64,000 nt of DNA from Dillenia suffruticosa (GCA_033439265.1 JAVTVX010000020.1:12728001-12792000), one strand, 5' to 3'; counted from the first letter of the stretch, positions 34,860-49,295 are shown. The notes: a model not told the origin generated them from the sequence alone. A program made the numbers and translations.

Positions 34860-37139
34860 GTGTTTATTTCCAGCAGCACTTGCAATCCTCTGATTTCATG
34901 TATTGCAAATTTTCTTGCAAGTGATTGCCGTCCATCTATTTTTCTTTCCATTTGACGATGCAGCAGCAATTTTTTTTTTTTTTTTTTTTTTTTGCCCGAA
35001 CTGTTTGTTATATGCCTTATTTCCTTTTTTTTTTTGTTGGGAGAAAAGTAAAAAAGCACAAAAGAAAAGGTAAAGTACCAAAATAAAAAATAAATTGGAG
35101 TAAGAAACGAAATGGTTGTTTCTTGTTGGCTAGCCGGCGAGGGTCTTGTGACGAGAATAATTCTTATTACATTTGTATCATGGGTTATTTTCCTTTTTTG
35201 AGGCAAATTTTCTGAAATGGGTGAACTCAAAACCCGGTCCAATTTTCTTTTGGCTTAGTATTATCCTTTTGTACCATTATTTTTTTTCGTGTTTGATATT
35301 GATTTTTTTTTTTTTTTAATCATGAGCTAATAGACCTATGTAAAATCTCTAATATTTGCAAAACCTATAAACTGTTCTCTTTCATTTATTCACTCTCTCT
35401 TTCTCCCTGAGTTTTCATTTCTCTTGGTTATAAAGAGATAATAAAAATTATAAAAATACACTAATTCATAAAAATTTTAATTTGAAATCCTAGGGAAGAT
35501 ATTTAAATAATAATTTTTTACCAATCAGGTATCTTAAAAAAAAAAACCATAATTTTCCACCTCTCTCATTCGTGCGGTTGTCTTTTATCTTTTGTTGCGT
35601 CATTGAAGAATCGATATTAAGTTTTGAGAGTAGATGTAGCCTCTAAACAGATGTGCCCTTGTGGTGTGAGCCTGTGCCTTGTCGCTCAATCCAAAAATCC
35701 GTCAAACGCCTCATCCATGCTTGAATGTCATCAACCAATTTGGAATAACTAGGAACATTAGACACTATCTCCTTCATAAAGGACTTCATGATTTTTAGTA
35801 AAAATTATCACAACAATATGAATAAAATTATGAATTTATATTACCAATAGCAATGAAAGTATACATTTTAAATAAAAATATCTCTTTATAACATATTTTG
35901 ATATTTAATTTGAATATGTCCTAAGAGAGCAATAAGATATTTCATTATCAAGATTTGAGAATAAAAGAGATAAAATTATTTGGTGCAACCTCTTTAATGA
36001 TGAAGAACTCTTGACTTTGACAAATAATCGAGAACTTTTGTCTATGATTAAGTATGGGATAATTTTTTTTAATATATTATAAATTAATATCCAGAATTAT
36101 ATTTTGATTAGTTTGGTATCGGTCTCATTTTAGGGAAAATTTTTCTAATATAATTTTTTTATTTTTAAATTTTGAATTCAAGACTTGATTAATAACTCTA
36201 ATATTTTTACCCCTTAAACCGATTATCCGTTAATTAAGTATATGATAATAATGATAATGCCAAAGTGGGCACACATTAGATAGGTAGGGTGAACATAATG
36301 ATTAAATGATGACCGCATGGTTATTCATTTAAAATTAACTAAGTCATCATCAAAAGGTGTTCATTTGTTTGGTTTTCAAGTTTTTCGGTTAATTTGGTTT
36401 GACATTTTTTGAATCCCAAATAAAAAATTGAATCAAATTTTATTTAAGTCAAATTGAATCCGATCGAATTTATAATTTGATTTTCGATTTGAATTCAAAT
36501 TGAATCGAGTAAACTGAATAAATCGAATTTAATATTTGATATCGATATTTTCATACGAATCTGATTTAACCGAATTCAGATTAATAAAATCAAATTCGAA
36601 TGAATATTTTATGTACTATTTTATTGTTTGCTTAAAAAACAAAAATTGCTGATCAAAGTTTACATAAAAAAAGAATAAATAATAAATAATAAATAATCAA
36701 AATAAATAAAAAAGGGATAATAACTACTTTACCGGTCCAGTTAATAAAATGCAATTGTCTATAAAAATAAAACCACAAATAACTAGTGAAATATAGAATA
36801 ACCAAAAAAATAATAGAAAATTATAGACCGATCGAATACATAACAACAGAATCCCCATATCACATAATGTAAGTACAAGATTCACAAAAGGCTGCCACAA
36901 AGCAAGAAAAGGGACAACATAAATAAAAAAATATATGAAAATTATTGATGTTGACTTATATTTAACTTTTGATTATGAATAAAATAATTTAAAAAGAACG
37001 TATTAAATTTAGTAAATATTAATTGAATACTTAGCTCAGCAAAAAACAAATTGGGAATTAAAAAATGCATTAAGAAGAATGAAATCAGTTAAACGGCTAA
37101 ACATTCTTTGCATATTCAACTGGCTCCCTAGTATAGTAA
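34860..37139. other. Downstream of SAUR, AT-rich, no gene recognised
   Basis: Contains poly(T) (34972-34993), possible SAUR polyadenylation words (AATAAAAAATAAA, near 35083) and AT-rich DNA. A stretch at 35630-35790 looks more complex but was not identified. Confidence 0.4.
36360..36640. repeat. Dispersed repeat rich in AATTGAATC/TCGAATTT words
   Basis: Dense inverted words on the theme GAATTCGAATT/TCGGTTAATTTGG. A similar block is at 54440-54720. This style of sequence is common in plant genomes as a non-autonomous repeat; I cannot name its family. Confidence 0.4.
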
Positions 37140-39610
37140 CACCACAAAAAAAAACACAATTTTAGTGACGGATTTTAGCGTTAAAAAAATTTTGTTACTA
37201 TTTTATGACAAATTTAATGATGAAAAATTTTTTTGTCGCTAATTTGCAACGAAATTAGCTACGAAAAATTATTCGTGGCTAAATTTCCAACGGATAGATT
37301 ATTCGTGACTAAATTTGTTGGTAATAAGCGATGAAAAAATTTTCATCGCTAAATCCGTCGCTAATTGACTAGGAAAAATTTTTCGTTGCAAAATTCGTCG
37401 CTAATTGGTAACGAATAATATTTTCATGACTAAATTTTACTACGGATACTATTATCCGTCGCTAAATTTAGCGACAAAAATATTTCGTCACTAATTATCT
37501 ATAAAAATTTTTTGTAGTTAAATTCGTCACTAATTAGTCATGGTAAAAATATTTGTCACAAAATTTAGTAACAAACTCCAAAATTCGTAACTAATTTCGT
37601 CACTATTAGGCACAAAAAAATATTCGTGACAAAATTCATCGCTAATTAGCCAAAAATAAAATATTTGTGACTAAATTCGTCGCTAATTTATTATAGAAAT
37701 TTCAAAATTCATGAATAATTTCCAAACAAAATTTCTTCTATATTCTATTAGAAAATATTTTTAACCGTATCTTTCTTTTTAACATATTCTAAATAACGAA
37801 ATCGAATTAAATACATATTAAATATTACAATTCTCATAATTTGACAATTTTAACAATAAATAATTCAACCAATCTATAACAAATAATTTTCAATTAGTCG
37901 CAGCTGTCGATTTCACCATTCGTGTTTTTGTCTTCTACATCAATTCGCTTCTCTTATATAGTTTAATTGTTTATGAAAATTCAGTTGTTCATATTCATTC
38001 GTTATTGTTATCAGAAAAAAACATAATATATCATACTTCACTTCCGATGATCTATCTCGTCTAGTAAATAGATTTAACAATATTTTTTAAAAAATGACGG
38101 TAGTGAAACGAATAACTACGGATAAACGATAATCTATTTATTTTATTTTATTATTCTTTTATTTTATTAATTTATATTAACTAATCATATTTAATATTTT
38201 CTAATATCTTAAATAAGCATTTAATTTTATTATTTTATATTTTTATTTTTTAAAAACTAATATTATTTTACTTTTTCAATATTTTATTATTTATCGACTG
38301 ATTTAACGACGAATTAGAAATCCGTGGCTAAATTTAGCGACAAATTAAGGAATCCGTTGCTAAGTTAGCGATGGATTTAAAAATTCGTCGTTGATTTAGC
38401 GACGAATTCAACTATTCGTCACTAAACTTAATTTTTTTTAAATTAACATTTAATATTTTATTTTATTTTGTTATTTTGTTAATTTATTAATTTATATTAA
38501 ATAATCATATTTATTATTTTATAATATCTTAAATTATCATTTTATTATTTTATTTTTAATTTTTAAATAATAATATTTTTAAATTTTTAAATATTTTATT
38601 ATTTAGCGACGGATTTAGCGACGTATTAGAATCCGTCGCTAAATTTAGCGACGAATTCCGAAATCCGTCACTAATTTAGTGACGGATTTCTAAATTTAAT
38701 GATGGATACTGAAATCCGTCACTAATTTAGCAATAGATTTAAAAATTCATCGTTGATTTAGCAACGGATTCAACGATCCGCCGCTAAACTTAATTTTTTT
38801 AAAATTAATATTTAATATTTTATTTTATTTTGTTATTTTATTAATTTATATTAAATAATTATATTTATTATTTTATAATATTTTAAATTATCATTTTATT
38901 TATTATTTTGTAAATAATAATATTTTTTCATTGTTTAAATATTTTATTATTTAGTGACGGATTTAGCGACGAATTAGAATCTATCGCTAAATTTAATGAC
39001 GAATTCCGAAATCCATCGCTAAGTTAGTGACGGATTTTAAAATCCGTCACTAAACTTAATTTTTTAAAATTTAACATTTAATATTTTATTTTATTTTATT
39101 ATTTTATTATTTTATATTAAATAATCATATTTATTATTTTTTAATATTTTAAATTAGCATTTTATTATTTTTTTATTTTTTACAGAATAATAATTTTTTT
39201 ATTTTTTAAATATTTTCTTATTTTATATTTTTATAATAATTAAAAATAATATTTTTTATTTTTTAAATCTTTTTAAAGAATAATATTTTTATTTTTAATT
39301 AATTTATTATTTTATTTTAATTAGCATTTTATTATTTGATATAAATTTTTATTTTTTAATTAATATGTTAGAATTAGATAATTAGTAAAAAAAAATATGA
39401 TTAAAGTTAACATGTGGTCTAAAGGTTGGGTGCTTTCACATTTCACGCGTGCGCAGGTGTTTGAACTAGGCTGTAGGCATTTTTGAGGGTTTTTTCAAGA
39501 ATTTTTCGCAAGGGTGCAGGCGGGCGCGGGCTAGAGGCAAGGGCGGGAGGGCAGGAGGGTAGGCATGCGTATAACGTGGCCATCAGGTGCGGACTCGGGT
39601 GGGGCCCAAT
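37140..39610. mobile_element. CACTA-like non-autonomous transposon, right end missing
   Basis: Starts CACCACAAAAAAAAACAC, a variant of the CACTACAAAAA end, followed directly by repeated inverted words such as GACGGATTTTAGCG and AAATCCGTCGCTAAATT through 39050, then AT-rich DNA. Near 39405-39600 are a tRNA-like segment and a GC-rich tract. No TTTTTGTAGTG end was found; the sequence passes into gypsy LTR DNA near 39612. No transposase is present. Confidence 0.65.
39405..39600 (+). repeat. tRNA-like segment plus GC-rich tract in the CACTA-like element
   Basis: TTAACATGTGGTCTAAAGG resembles a degenerate A-box region and GTGTTTGAACTAGG a degenerate B-box, followed by GCAGGCGGGCGCGGGC. The same order (tRNA-like, then GC-rich) occurs at 2222-2555 and the reverse order at 1436-1660 and 62055-62256. 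Confidence 0.4.
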
Positions 39611-39611
39611 A

Positions 39612-40890
39612 AAATATTTTAAAATTCAAGTAAAATATTATACTCATTCAAAATATAACATACAATCTATTCACATTTTGATAGGATTAACACTCCTAAT
39701 CCATAATTCAAAACTAAGTTAATCTTTTTAAATTTCCAATTGTCTTAACATAAGACCATAGATACAAATTTATCACTTAACCATAATCTAATACTAGAAA
39801 AAATCAATATTCTCCACATAACCCAAATTTTAATTTTTCAAAATTTATTAATCCATCATCTAATTTCATTAAATCATATCATCAAATCTTGCTCTTGCTA
39901 TTCACGTTGCTCTTGTAAAAGAAACTAGTACAACCCCAAAATTTTTACTTCTGATTCCGATGAATGAATAATCATTAAAGAAATTTATTTTTATTGAACG
40001 TGTTTATTCATTTTTACTACTTTACTACTTTAACAATTTTTTTATCTTTACCATCATACATTCTACTAAATTGTATTAAGAAGTAATCGTACGGAAATAG
40101 AAACGTGTCCATCTGTGCTACGGGCCCCGGATATGTAATAGGGAAATAATACCATTGTCAAGATTTTCTCAAATTTTAATATTATATATATCTTAAGTCT
40201 AAATTCGTAAATTTTATTCTTCCAATCTCAATATAAAATTTATTTATAAGTAAAAAATACTCAAATTTAAGATTAAAAAAAAAAGAAAAATTACATTATT
40301 TGAACAACTAATTTTGCCTTTTAGTCACGTTATTTTCAAATTCTAGATTTTTTTCTCTCTACAAAACCTCAAATCTCAACAAAAATTCCAAATTTATACA
40401 AAAATAATTAAAATCCAAGTTTAAGAAACAATATTACCTCTATTTCCTTCAAAATTTCACATTTTGTTGATCCAATCTAAACCAAAAGTTTTGCTCTCTC
40501 TAGGGAATCCACTTTTCTTACTAAACCCAACCTCCAATGGTTTTGTTGAAAGTTTTAGAAGTTTCAATATATGGGTTTTTGCTTGAGTTTAGATGCTCTT
40601 GATGAGAGCAGAGAGAGGGGGAGGGAGAGAGAGAACGTGTGTGCTGAGAGGGTGAGAATAAGAGGGGATGTGGATTGTGGGCTCTCGGCCAAAAGAGAGG
40701 AAAGTGGGGAGGGGGAGGAAGAGAGAGAGAATAAAAATAAGGGGGAGTGAGGAATGGGTTTTGACTTTTCTCCTTTTTTTTTCCTTTTTTTCTTTTTTTA
40801 TCTTTTTTTTTTAAGTTTTATAATTTTTAACTCACTAAAAATAAATTTCGTTCTAAATTTGAATAAAAATTATACATAAAAAAGGTAGGG
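39612..40890 (-). repeat. Gypsy (chromovirus-type) LTR remnant
   Basis: Closely related to 48430-49285: shared AATCAAGTAAAATATT, TTATCACTTAA and AATCAATATTCTC-type stretches, then CCTCCAATGGTTTTGTTG and a GA-rich block. Only one half of the LTR is here. GA-rich and T-rich tails (40605-40815) explain the low-complexity open frames. Confidence 0.7.
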
Positions 40891-41249
40891 GCATTATTTT
40901 TGTATCAACTCTTCAGTCGCCCAAGTTTCCTCTTCCACTTACACATTCAACTCTTCATGATATTTTAGATTCATCCCATAATGATGTGAGCTAGTAATTC
41001 AGATCACAAAAATAAATCTATAGAATCCCTAAAGGTAGAAACACATCAAAAAGTTCGAGGGTAACATCAAAAACTCTTGCAACAAGTGAGAAATCTCTAT
41101 GGGCAATCAATACCAAGAGCATCGATAGAAAGAATGAAATAAGAAGGGATTAAGACTAACATGAGACTGTGTCCAGAACCTCTCTCAAAAACCCTATAAT
41201 TTAAAATAGAAAGACATATGGTAAAAAAGTATTGGTGGATATTACACTT

Positions 41250-42300
41250 AGGATTAGAGGTTAGCTCCTTAGGTGGTGCCGGATGTAGTTAAATGGTTTT
41301 ATTTACAATAGAAACACAAAGGTATTTTCTTGCCATTCATAGTCATGACTTGATCATATAACCAAGGATGACCTAATAGAATTTGGGAAACATCTAAAAA
41401 AAACATCACAATAGATATTTTTAGAACATACACCAAAATGTATGAGAATTCTATATCTCTCCGTCACAAGCACAGTGATATTGTCTACACAACCAACATA
41501 TAAAGTATCAACGGGGTTTCACTTTCCATTTCAACTTCTTAATAATGGAATCAAGCACCACATTCATGCCATTACATACATCTACTACAATCTGGTATAT
41601 TCTTACCCCATATATAACAAAGATATGAAAAATACTAATACTCTTTTGACCTGTAATAGTAGATATAATATAACATATCACCTATAATAAGAACTCAATG
41701 AACTCACCAAATCATACTCCACAATACCAAAGGGACTACTATAACAATGAAATTTGTATATGTTTTGTACACAAGTTCAAGAGCCTTGTGTCTTGAGAAA
41801 AGTCCACATTAAGGAAAACATAAAGCAAAGTGTCCCCTTTCAATAGTTAAGCCACCAATATAGTATTGGTTAGAAACTGTCTCCTCAAAAGCATACCCCA
41901 CTAAAGCATCAAAGATGACCCAAAAAGAATAACTATCTCCAGAAAATAAGACAAGAAAAGCAGTTCCAAATTGAAGGACTATCCTTTAACATCAAGGACC
42001 GAAAGGTAGCACTAGGACAAGAAGTGAAAGAAGATTGCACTTGTTGTGACTCCCCAGCTTGAAAATTAGTATTTCTAGGTATAGGAGTATTGAGAAATAC
42101 CTTGATTTTTCAAAGCAGTATAATAGGTTTCAACTAACTGATCAAGATTGCCTAGTTCGACTTGTTCCTTACTCTCATTACTTAGACCTTTAGTGAATTT
42201 AATAACCATATCCCAAGGCATTTCCTCACAAGTGGGCCTAGACATGAACTCATAAAATTGAAACCAGTACTCATCTACCACTCAACTCTTGCTTAAGATC
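41250..42300 (-). pseudogene. Degraded gypsy gag-protease remnant
   Basis: Minus-strand reading gives SQILLGHPWLYDQVM (near 41340-41390), like the conserved ILGRPWLYD block after the retroviral-type protease of gypsy elements. VDEYWFQFYEFMSRPTCEE and FTKGLSNESKEQVEL (42130-42281) look like gag. This is a fossil with many breaks; the outer limits are approximate. Confidence 0.55.
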
Positions 42301-42887
42301 CATCCATCAAACAAGGAGTCACTTTTAGAAGTAAGGTAGAAGACATTTCTCTTTATGTTTTTACTTCATATGGCTGAAAGACTGATGAGTTGTTGTCCTG
42401 AACATTCTAAAACATTTTGAACATTCCTACAATGACACAACACAAGTTAGCTTTATTTTGCAAAGAGAACCTAGTGGCCATAAGACATGTTATACACTTA
42501 AAATGATCAGCCATGGTTGCTAACTAGTGTAGGAAGAAATTATGAGCCATCCTACTATCAAACTTAGAGACATTTATTTTCACCCCTTTTCTGGACTTCT
42601 CTCCTAGTGATTTCCATTCACTTTCTCAACACATCCTCCTCCATACCCTTAAAAAAAAAAAAAAATTGACTCTGTCTATGAGGGTAAAAGAAACTTGTTC
42701 AATTAAAGGGCAGTATTTTACCAAAGATTTTCATCATGCATACATATATGGACCACCACACCACGATTAGTCAATGCTTATAGTGCATAATCAATGCACT
42801 TGTGTCTGAAGGTGACATTTCATCACTCCAGTCATACATATCTATGTGCGAGACCATTAGAACTAGCGATTCTAGGTCTAGAGGCCA

Positions 42888-43120
42888 CTACCAAATCAAT
42901 AGGGTCTAACACCTTTCAGCTAAACAAGTCGTGACTTCAAATAGGGTTCTCGGTCACTACCGAGTAATTACTTACAGAGGGATACTCACTTGGGGAAAAC
43001 TTTGTGAATCAACAACCCTACCATATATCCTTTTTAATTACATAATGAGTCAGCAATAATTTCACAAGAGTGCACTACACTTCGATCCAATTGCCCAACC
43101 ATCATATGACATCAAAAAGT
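42888..43120. repeat. Segment shared with 49296-49520
   Basis: Both copies read CACTACCAAATCAATAGGG or a close variant, then TCACTACCGAGTAATTACT, GGGGAAAACT and GAATCAACAACCCTA. This is probably the internal region of the same gypsy family kept at two sites. Confidence 0.75.
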
Positions 43121-43969
43121 TTTTTTTCCCCTAATCATAATTGCAATTAGATCTACATCCAGCTAATTATGCATCCTCTTTCTAACTATATGACCACTCA
43201 TTTGTTTGAAATTTACCATTTCTTTATTGAATATCTATAATAAAAGTTTGGACTAGTTAGTTACCTTCTAAAGAATGATTTTACAAATATAATGTTCAAA
43301 TACCATCAGCTCTCTAATCCTTTACTAAGACTAAGATCTAATATGTCAAATATTTGGCCACTATAGCAGTTGATTGATCCAATATACATATAAAATAGTC
43401 CATATTAACAATATCCAACCCTTGATATCTTTTAGATTCTCAAATTCCATATAAAATAACCTCATAAAAACTCTCAAAACTAAAAACTAGGATTAGACCT
43501 TAACTCTAAGGTATGTTATTTGTAAGAGAACGCATTCACCAAATTCATCAATATGCTTAATATTTATGCGCGTAACCAATATCAATAATCAATGTGCTAT
43601 TGCATAATGTGTTCATGACATGGTTTTCAATTATTCTCATGCTAATTTCATTATCATAAATGTTGTAAATGAGATCTAAATAATCTTGGTCCATTTCATG
43701 GTCGATATGAAAGAAAATAAGTCAACACATGGCTCTTTTAAAAACTTCATTTCCCAAAAGGTTTAGAAACTAGCTTGCCTAAATCTGTAGTCTAATTGCA
43801 TAAAAATGCAAGGCTGATCAAATGCAGCACAAAGCAAGCAATGCCACAATATCCAAAAGTGAAAAGACAAGAAGGTAGTGACTGAGACTTTCCAGGAACA
43901 CTATCACATGATATCTATGATTGAGTACAATTATTATCATGCCTATAAGCTTGGCATACAGGAAGATAG
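43121..43969. other. Unassigned AT-rich DNA between gypsy remnants
   Basis: No gene or clear repeat recognised. Its position between gypsy remnants suggests more decayed transposon. Confidence 0.4.
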
Positions 43970-46870
43970 TATTACACCCCGACTTTTGGATCGAGTACGC
44001 GACAACCGCCGCGTTACCCCAATATACAAATAAACCTAACCCGTATATCAAAATATCACAATACATTCATCGATATCCATCCATTTTTCAAAATAATTTA
44101 ACCATCAAAATAAATCAACATATATTCATCACACAATCAATGGACCAGCTTAGTCCATCCCTGCTCAAAACATACATGTATCAACCTAACCCGGCCATTC
44201 AAATCAAATCCACAGAGTATAAACAAGTCTTTACGCAAGATCCATATCAAATTCCACTAAAACAATTATCAATGAAAATTCAAGAAAATAAAATGAGGGG
44301 TTCTTATTTTAAGTATAAAAACTATAGTCAAATTTCAAATCCATATACATAGAGTAGAAAATAGGTTTTTAAAATAATTACACGGTGTATCTTCACTTGG
44401 ATCCACTAATACCTTAATTCAAAAGAAAACTATTGCTCGAATAAGTCCAATAAAACAAGTTTCTTCAAATCACCATAAGTATCCACAAGTCTCAACCAAG
44501 CTTCCTCTGTAAAAATGGAGGGTGGAGAGGTGAGTATATGCTATATACCAGTGAATGATATACGAGTTGTACATAAATAAGATTTGTGTGGTAGATATAT
44601 CAAATGTATATATTTCAAACTATCATTTTTTTTTCAAATTCATCCAATAAAAATAAACTCAAACCATTATTTCTAAAATTATCATAATTCACAATTGTCA
44701 TAATTCAATCTCGTTACTTCTAACTATTTCATATTTTCAAATACGGGGCAACCCAAAATCATTGATCCCAACAAAACTCTATCATGACATAGGGTGGGAC
44801 TGTCAAAAGTTTTAAGAATTTTATTTTCAAAAATATCTTCATCTTTAATATTGTCTGTGGGCTCTCATTGGTGGTGTGTCCAACTATCCCATGTCCATGG
44901 GTACTATATCCAGCCATAAATATACTGCACGTACTTAGTTACATCCCATGGTTTATCAATCTCACTACGCTATCCTGTCTGGTCATTCTGTAAAGAGAAA
45001 TGACTAATCATTTAATAGGGTTTCAAACTCTCACTCCAAGTCAATCATATGCATAATTTCACAAGAATCATAAATTCATTTCATGTGTCATCAATTTTGA
45101 CAATTTCTCGATAGTAGTTATCATACTAATGGATTCAATATCAATAAATTCACATAACACATTTGTTTATTCAAAGTATATAAAATGCATAAAATGCAAA
45201 ATTCAAATTTTGAGATATTCCACACATACTAAAACATATAAATCCAAGTTTTAAAAATCATTTAAAAAATTCAATAAAAATATTTTTTTTATTAAACTAT
45301 AAGTATGAAATCACTCATCTTTTGGGAGGGTAATCAATTCCAATCCACAACCAATTGATATCGAGTCTTACTTTAAGTTTCTAATGCCTTAACCTATAAC
45401 ATTTGCCACCAATTCCACTTGTAATCGCCTTTAGGATTAGGGTTAATCATTTTTTTAAATAAAATGTGAACCCTAATTTTGTAAATTCCTTAATCTTTGT
45501 TCTATGTTCATCAAATACACGTCAAGTGTGTCAATAAAATATTGCCATTCACATTTTTCCCAATTCTCGTCCTATTACAAATCTAGTTGTAAATCTTCAA
45601 ATTAAATCTCACAATCCAAATTTGAAAATCCAAATTCATGCTTGTAAAACACGAATTTAGGTTAAAAGAGCAAGATTACCTCTAGTGAATACATCAACTT
45701 TGTTCAAATCCTAACTCTCTCTCTCTCTCTCCAAAAATCCTAAAATTTCAAATATAAAAATCAAATTCATGAGTAATGAAACTAAACCCTTGAAGATGAT
45801 GAGAAAATTATCTTAATTCCTTGGTTGAATCGAGCCTTTGGTGTTGGGTCACAAAAATCCTAGATTTTTTTTTGATTTTTAAGTTGAGCAAATCTTGGGT
45901 TTTTCTCAAATCTATCTTCATCCATTTTCGAGGTTTTTGGAAGCTTAATGGAGTAATTTTTGTAGGGGTGTGATTGGTTTCAAGAGAAAAAGATTGAGAG
46001 AGAGAGATTCAAGAATGCAGAGTAAAAGAAGAGAGTGAGTTCGAGAGAAAAGGGGTGAGAAGAGAATGAGTGGGAATGAAGACTTTATTTGAGCCTTTTT
46101 ATAGTGGGTGATAAAATTCTCATCTTGCCCTTATTATTTTTAAGTTTTATTTTACTTTAGTTACCCTTTTTATCATTTCATTGCTTTCCCATGCTCACAA
46201 ATCGACTCGTACATAATTCAAGTCAACTTATGTGTCTAATCTCTTCCGGGGTCAAGTCGACTTGTTGTATTAAAGTTGACTTCATCTTTGTTTAATGTGG
46301 GTTCAAGTCGACTTAAATATAGATCAAGTCGACCTAATTTTTCCTCTTGTATAGCTTTCAATTTGACTCACTTCTTAGTAAATTGACTTACTAATGTTGT
46401 AGGCAATGTTTCCTCGAACTTGTATCTAGCGAGTTGACTTGTTCTAGAAGCAAATAGACTTATAGGCACATAGCCTAGAAACACAAGTCGACTTGTTATT
46501 GGGCAAGTTGACTTGCCTATGTGCAAGGGCAAGTCTTCTGAGACCTAAGTTCCTCAGTCCATTTAGCACTTGTTTAGGTCAACTTGGTACGTTCTATATT
46601 TAACCAAAATTCAATTTTTCAACTTCAAGTTAACTTATCAAGGTAAGTCAACTTATCATCAATGAAATTACCCTATATAAGTTTTAATTATCCCAAATCA
46701 TCACCAAAACCTCTTTTTCTCAACAAATCTTTATAAGTTTTCATTGATGTGTCGAAATCAATTATTTAACTAAAAATTTAGTGAAAATTCTCTAATACTA
46801 AATTTTCAATATTACAAATAGTTTCTAATATCGGACTTTCTAAGGCATTTGTCTTCACAGAAAAATATTG
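43970..46870 (-). repeat. Gypsy chromovirus-type LTR (copy B)
   Basis: Begins (plus view) near ATTACACCCCGACTTTTGG, then GTACGCGACAACCGCCGCG, matching the start of the LTR at 47125. Later parts carry a CACTCAT...GGGAGGGTAA block (45315), GA-rich DNA (45980-46060) and a cluster of CAAGTCGACTTG words (46255-46600). The right edge is approximate. Confidence 0.7.
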
Positions 46871-47124
46871 TGTGCCAATTGCATCTCTTTAATAGTCCAT
46901 TAACCTCCTTTATCACTTCTCAACCCCAATTCAAATCTCTAAAAATAATATTCCTAACTTTCTAGGACCCGCAAGAGTTTTCAAAATCATTTGAAATTTT
47001 TTGAATATTAAACTTTTCAAAATAGTTTGAAAACAATTAAAAACGCTTAAAAATATTTGAAAAACTTTTCAAATATTTTATAACATTTCTAAATCGAATT
47101 TCTAAACTCAAATACCAATAAAAT
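46871..47124 (-). other. Gypsy leader remnant between two LTRs
   Basis: A/T-rich text with TTTGAAAA-type words and a decayed TGGTAT primer-site-like word near 47110. It resembles the leader regions at 23030-23228 and 50890-51120. Confidence 0.55.
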
Positions 47125-49288
47125 TGTCACGCTGACCTTCTGATTAAGTACGCAATAACCGCTGCGTTACGTCGAAATATAAGTAAATCTAACCGAATAT
47201 CAAAGCACCATAAGACATTCATTGATATTCATTCATTTTCTAAAATAATTCAACAAATCCAATTAAGCCAACATGTATTCATCACACAACCAAAGGATCG
47301 CTCTGGTCTGTCAATTCAAAACATACATGCATAGGATCATCCCTACCATTCAAATCTAACTGCATGCACAATACCAGCCTGACCATTCCAATCAATTCTA
47401 TATAATATAAAACAAATCACAATTCAAGAGATCCAAACCAACTCAATAAAAAACAATTTCCAAATAAACTTTTAGTTAATCAAATAGTTCGTCAACATAG
47501 GTTTTTAAAACCAAACGAAATTTGAAGTCCAAAATCAGCAAAGATAGTATTCAAGAAAGTTTTTCAAAAATAGTTATAATTCATGCCTCTACAAGAGTCC
47601 ACTAATACCTCAAAATATAATCAAAAGAAACCAATATCCAAAGATATTCTCAAGATATCTTGGATCTAACTCAAGACGAGGGCTAATTTTTAAGCTAAGA
47701 AAGAATGAAAATGGAGGAATTAATATAAACAATACCCAGTGAGTGGAATAACATGTCATGCAATGAATGAGGGTAGGTGCGGATATATCAAATAATTTTC
47801 CCAATGTCTTTTTTATCATAATCAAATATATCAATGATCATTATAAAAGTTAAGATTTTCAACAAAATCCAATTATCATGATAAGAGAAAACTTATAAAT
47901 CCAACATATTTCATATTTTCTAAACATGGAACAACCAAAATCATTATTCTACACAAAGGTTTATCACAGCCTAAGGCGGGGCCATTAAGAGTTTTTAGTA
48001 ATTTAAGTTCATAAACATTCTCATCCTTGGCATTGAATATGGTGTTTCATTAGTGGTGCAATCAACTATTTCACGACCTTATTTATAACATTTGGCCATA
48101 GAAGCACTGTACATGCTCGACTACTTCGTAGTCTACCAACCCCATCATGTCATCCCCATCAAGTCACACCATGGAAGGAAATGACTGGTTATTTAATAGA
48201 AGCTTCAGACTCACACCCTAAATCAATACATGCATCACTCTATTTCAAACCATTTTGTGTCAATATAACTATAAAAACTTCAATTCAAGTCATCAATGGC
48301 AAAACTTGTAATATAACAAATATAAACACAGCACATAATTCATTTTCAATAATTTGAATGAATATCTATACCAAATTTACGTATAGGGACATTCCGCACA
48401 TACAAAACATTTCAAAACTCATTTTAAAATCATTTTAAAAATCAAGTAAAATATTTTACTCATTCAAAACATAACATACAATTCACTTACCTCTTGAGAG
48501 GGTTAACACTCTCAATCCACAATCCACAATTAAGTTAATCCCTCCTGAATTTCTAATTTTTTTTTTAAGGCAATGGACATAAATTTATCACTTAATCATA
48601 ATTTAACACTTGGAAAAAAAATCAATATTCTCTATACAACCCAAACTCTAATTTTTCAAAATTTATCAATTTAACATCTAATTTCATCAAATTATATCAT
48701 CAAGTTAGGAAAATAATACCCCTTCCAAGATTTTCTCAAATTTTAACATTATATATCTTGAGTCTAAAGCTCCAAACTTTATTCTTCCAATTTCAATATA
48801 AAGTTTATATACAAATAAAATGTACTTAAATTTAAGATGAAAAAAAATTATCATAATTGAGTCTCCAATTTTGCCTTTTGGTCATGTTATCTTCAAAGTC
48901 TAGATTTTTATCTCTCTACAAAATCTCAAATCTCAACATAAATCCTAAATTCATGCAAAAATAATTAAAACCCAAGTTTAAGAAGAAAATTACTTCTATT
49001 TTCTTCACAAATTTTGCCTCTTGTTGAACCACTCCAAACTCTAGATTTTTCTCTCTCTAGAAAATTCATTTCTCTCACTAAACCCAACCTCCAATGGTTT
49101 TGTTGGGAGTTTTAAAAGTTTCAATATATGGATTTTTGCTTGGGCTTAGTTGCTTTTGAAGAGAGCAAAGAGAAAGGGAGAGAGAGTGTGTGCCAAGAGG
49201 GTGAGAATGAAAGGATGTGTGGGTTGTGGGTTCTCGACCAAAGGAGAGGAAAGTGCGGAGGGAGAGGAAAGTGCAGAGGGGGAGGAAG
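47125..49288 (-). repeat. Gypsy chromovirus-type LTR (copy C)
   Basis: Starts (plus view) TGTCACGCTGACC and follows copy B closely for its first several hundred bases. Its second half matches 39612-40745. It ends in a GA-rich block and then joins the segment shared with 42888. Confidence 0.72.
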
Positions 49289-49295
49289 AGACCAT

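Noticed and set aside
43921-44352. 143-residue plus-strand frame
   Set aside because: It begins left of and runs through the start of a gypsy LTR, in antisense to the element, with no domain.
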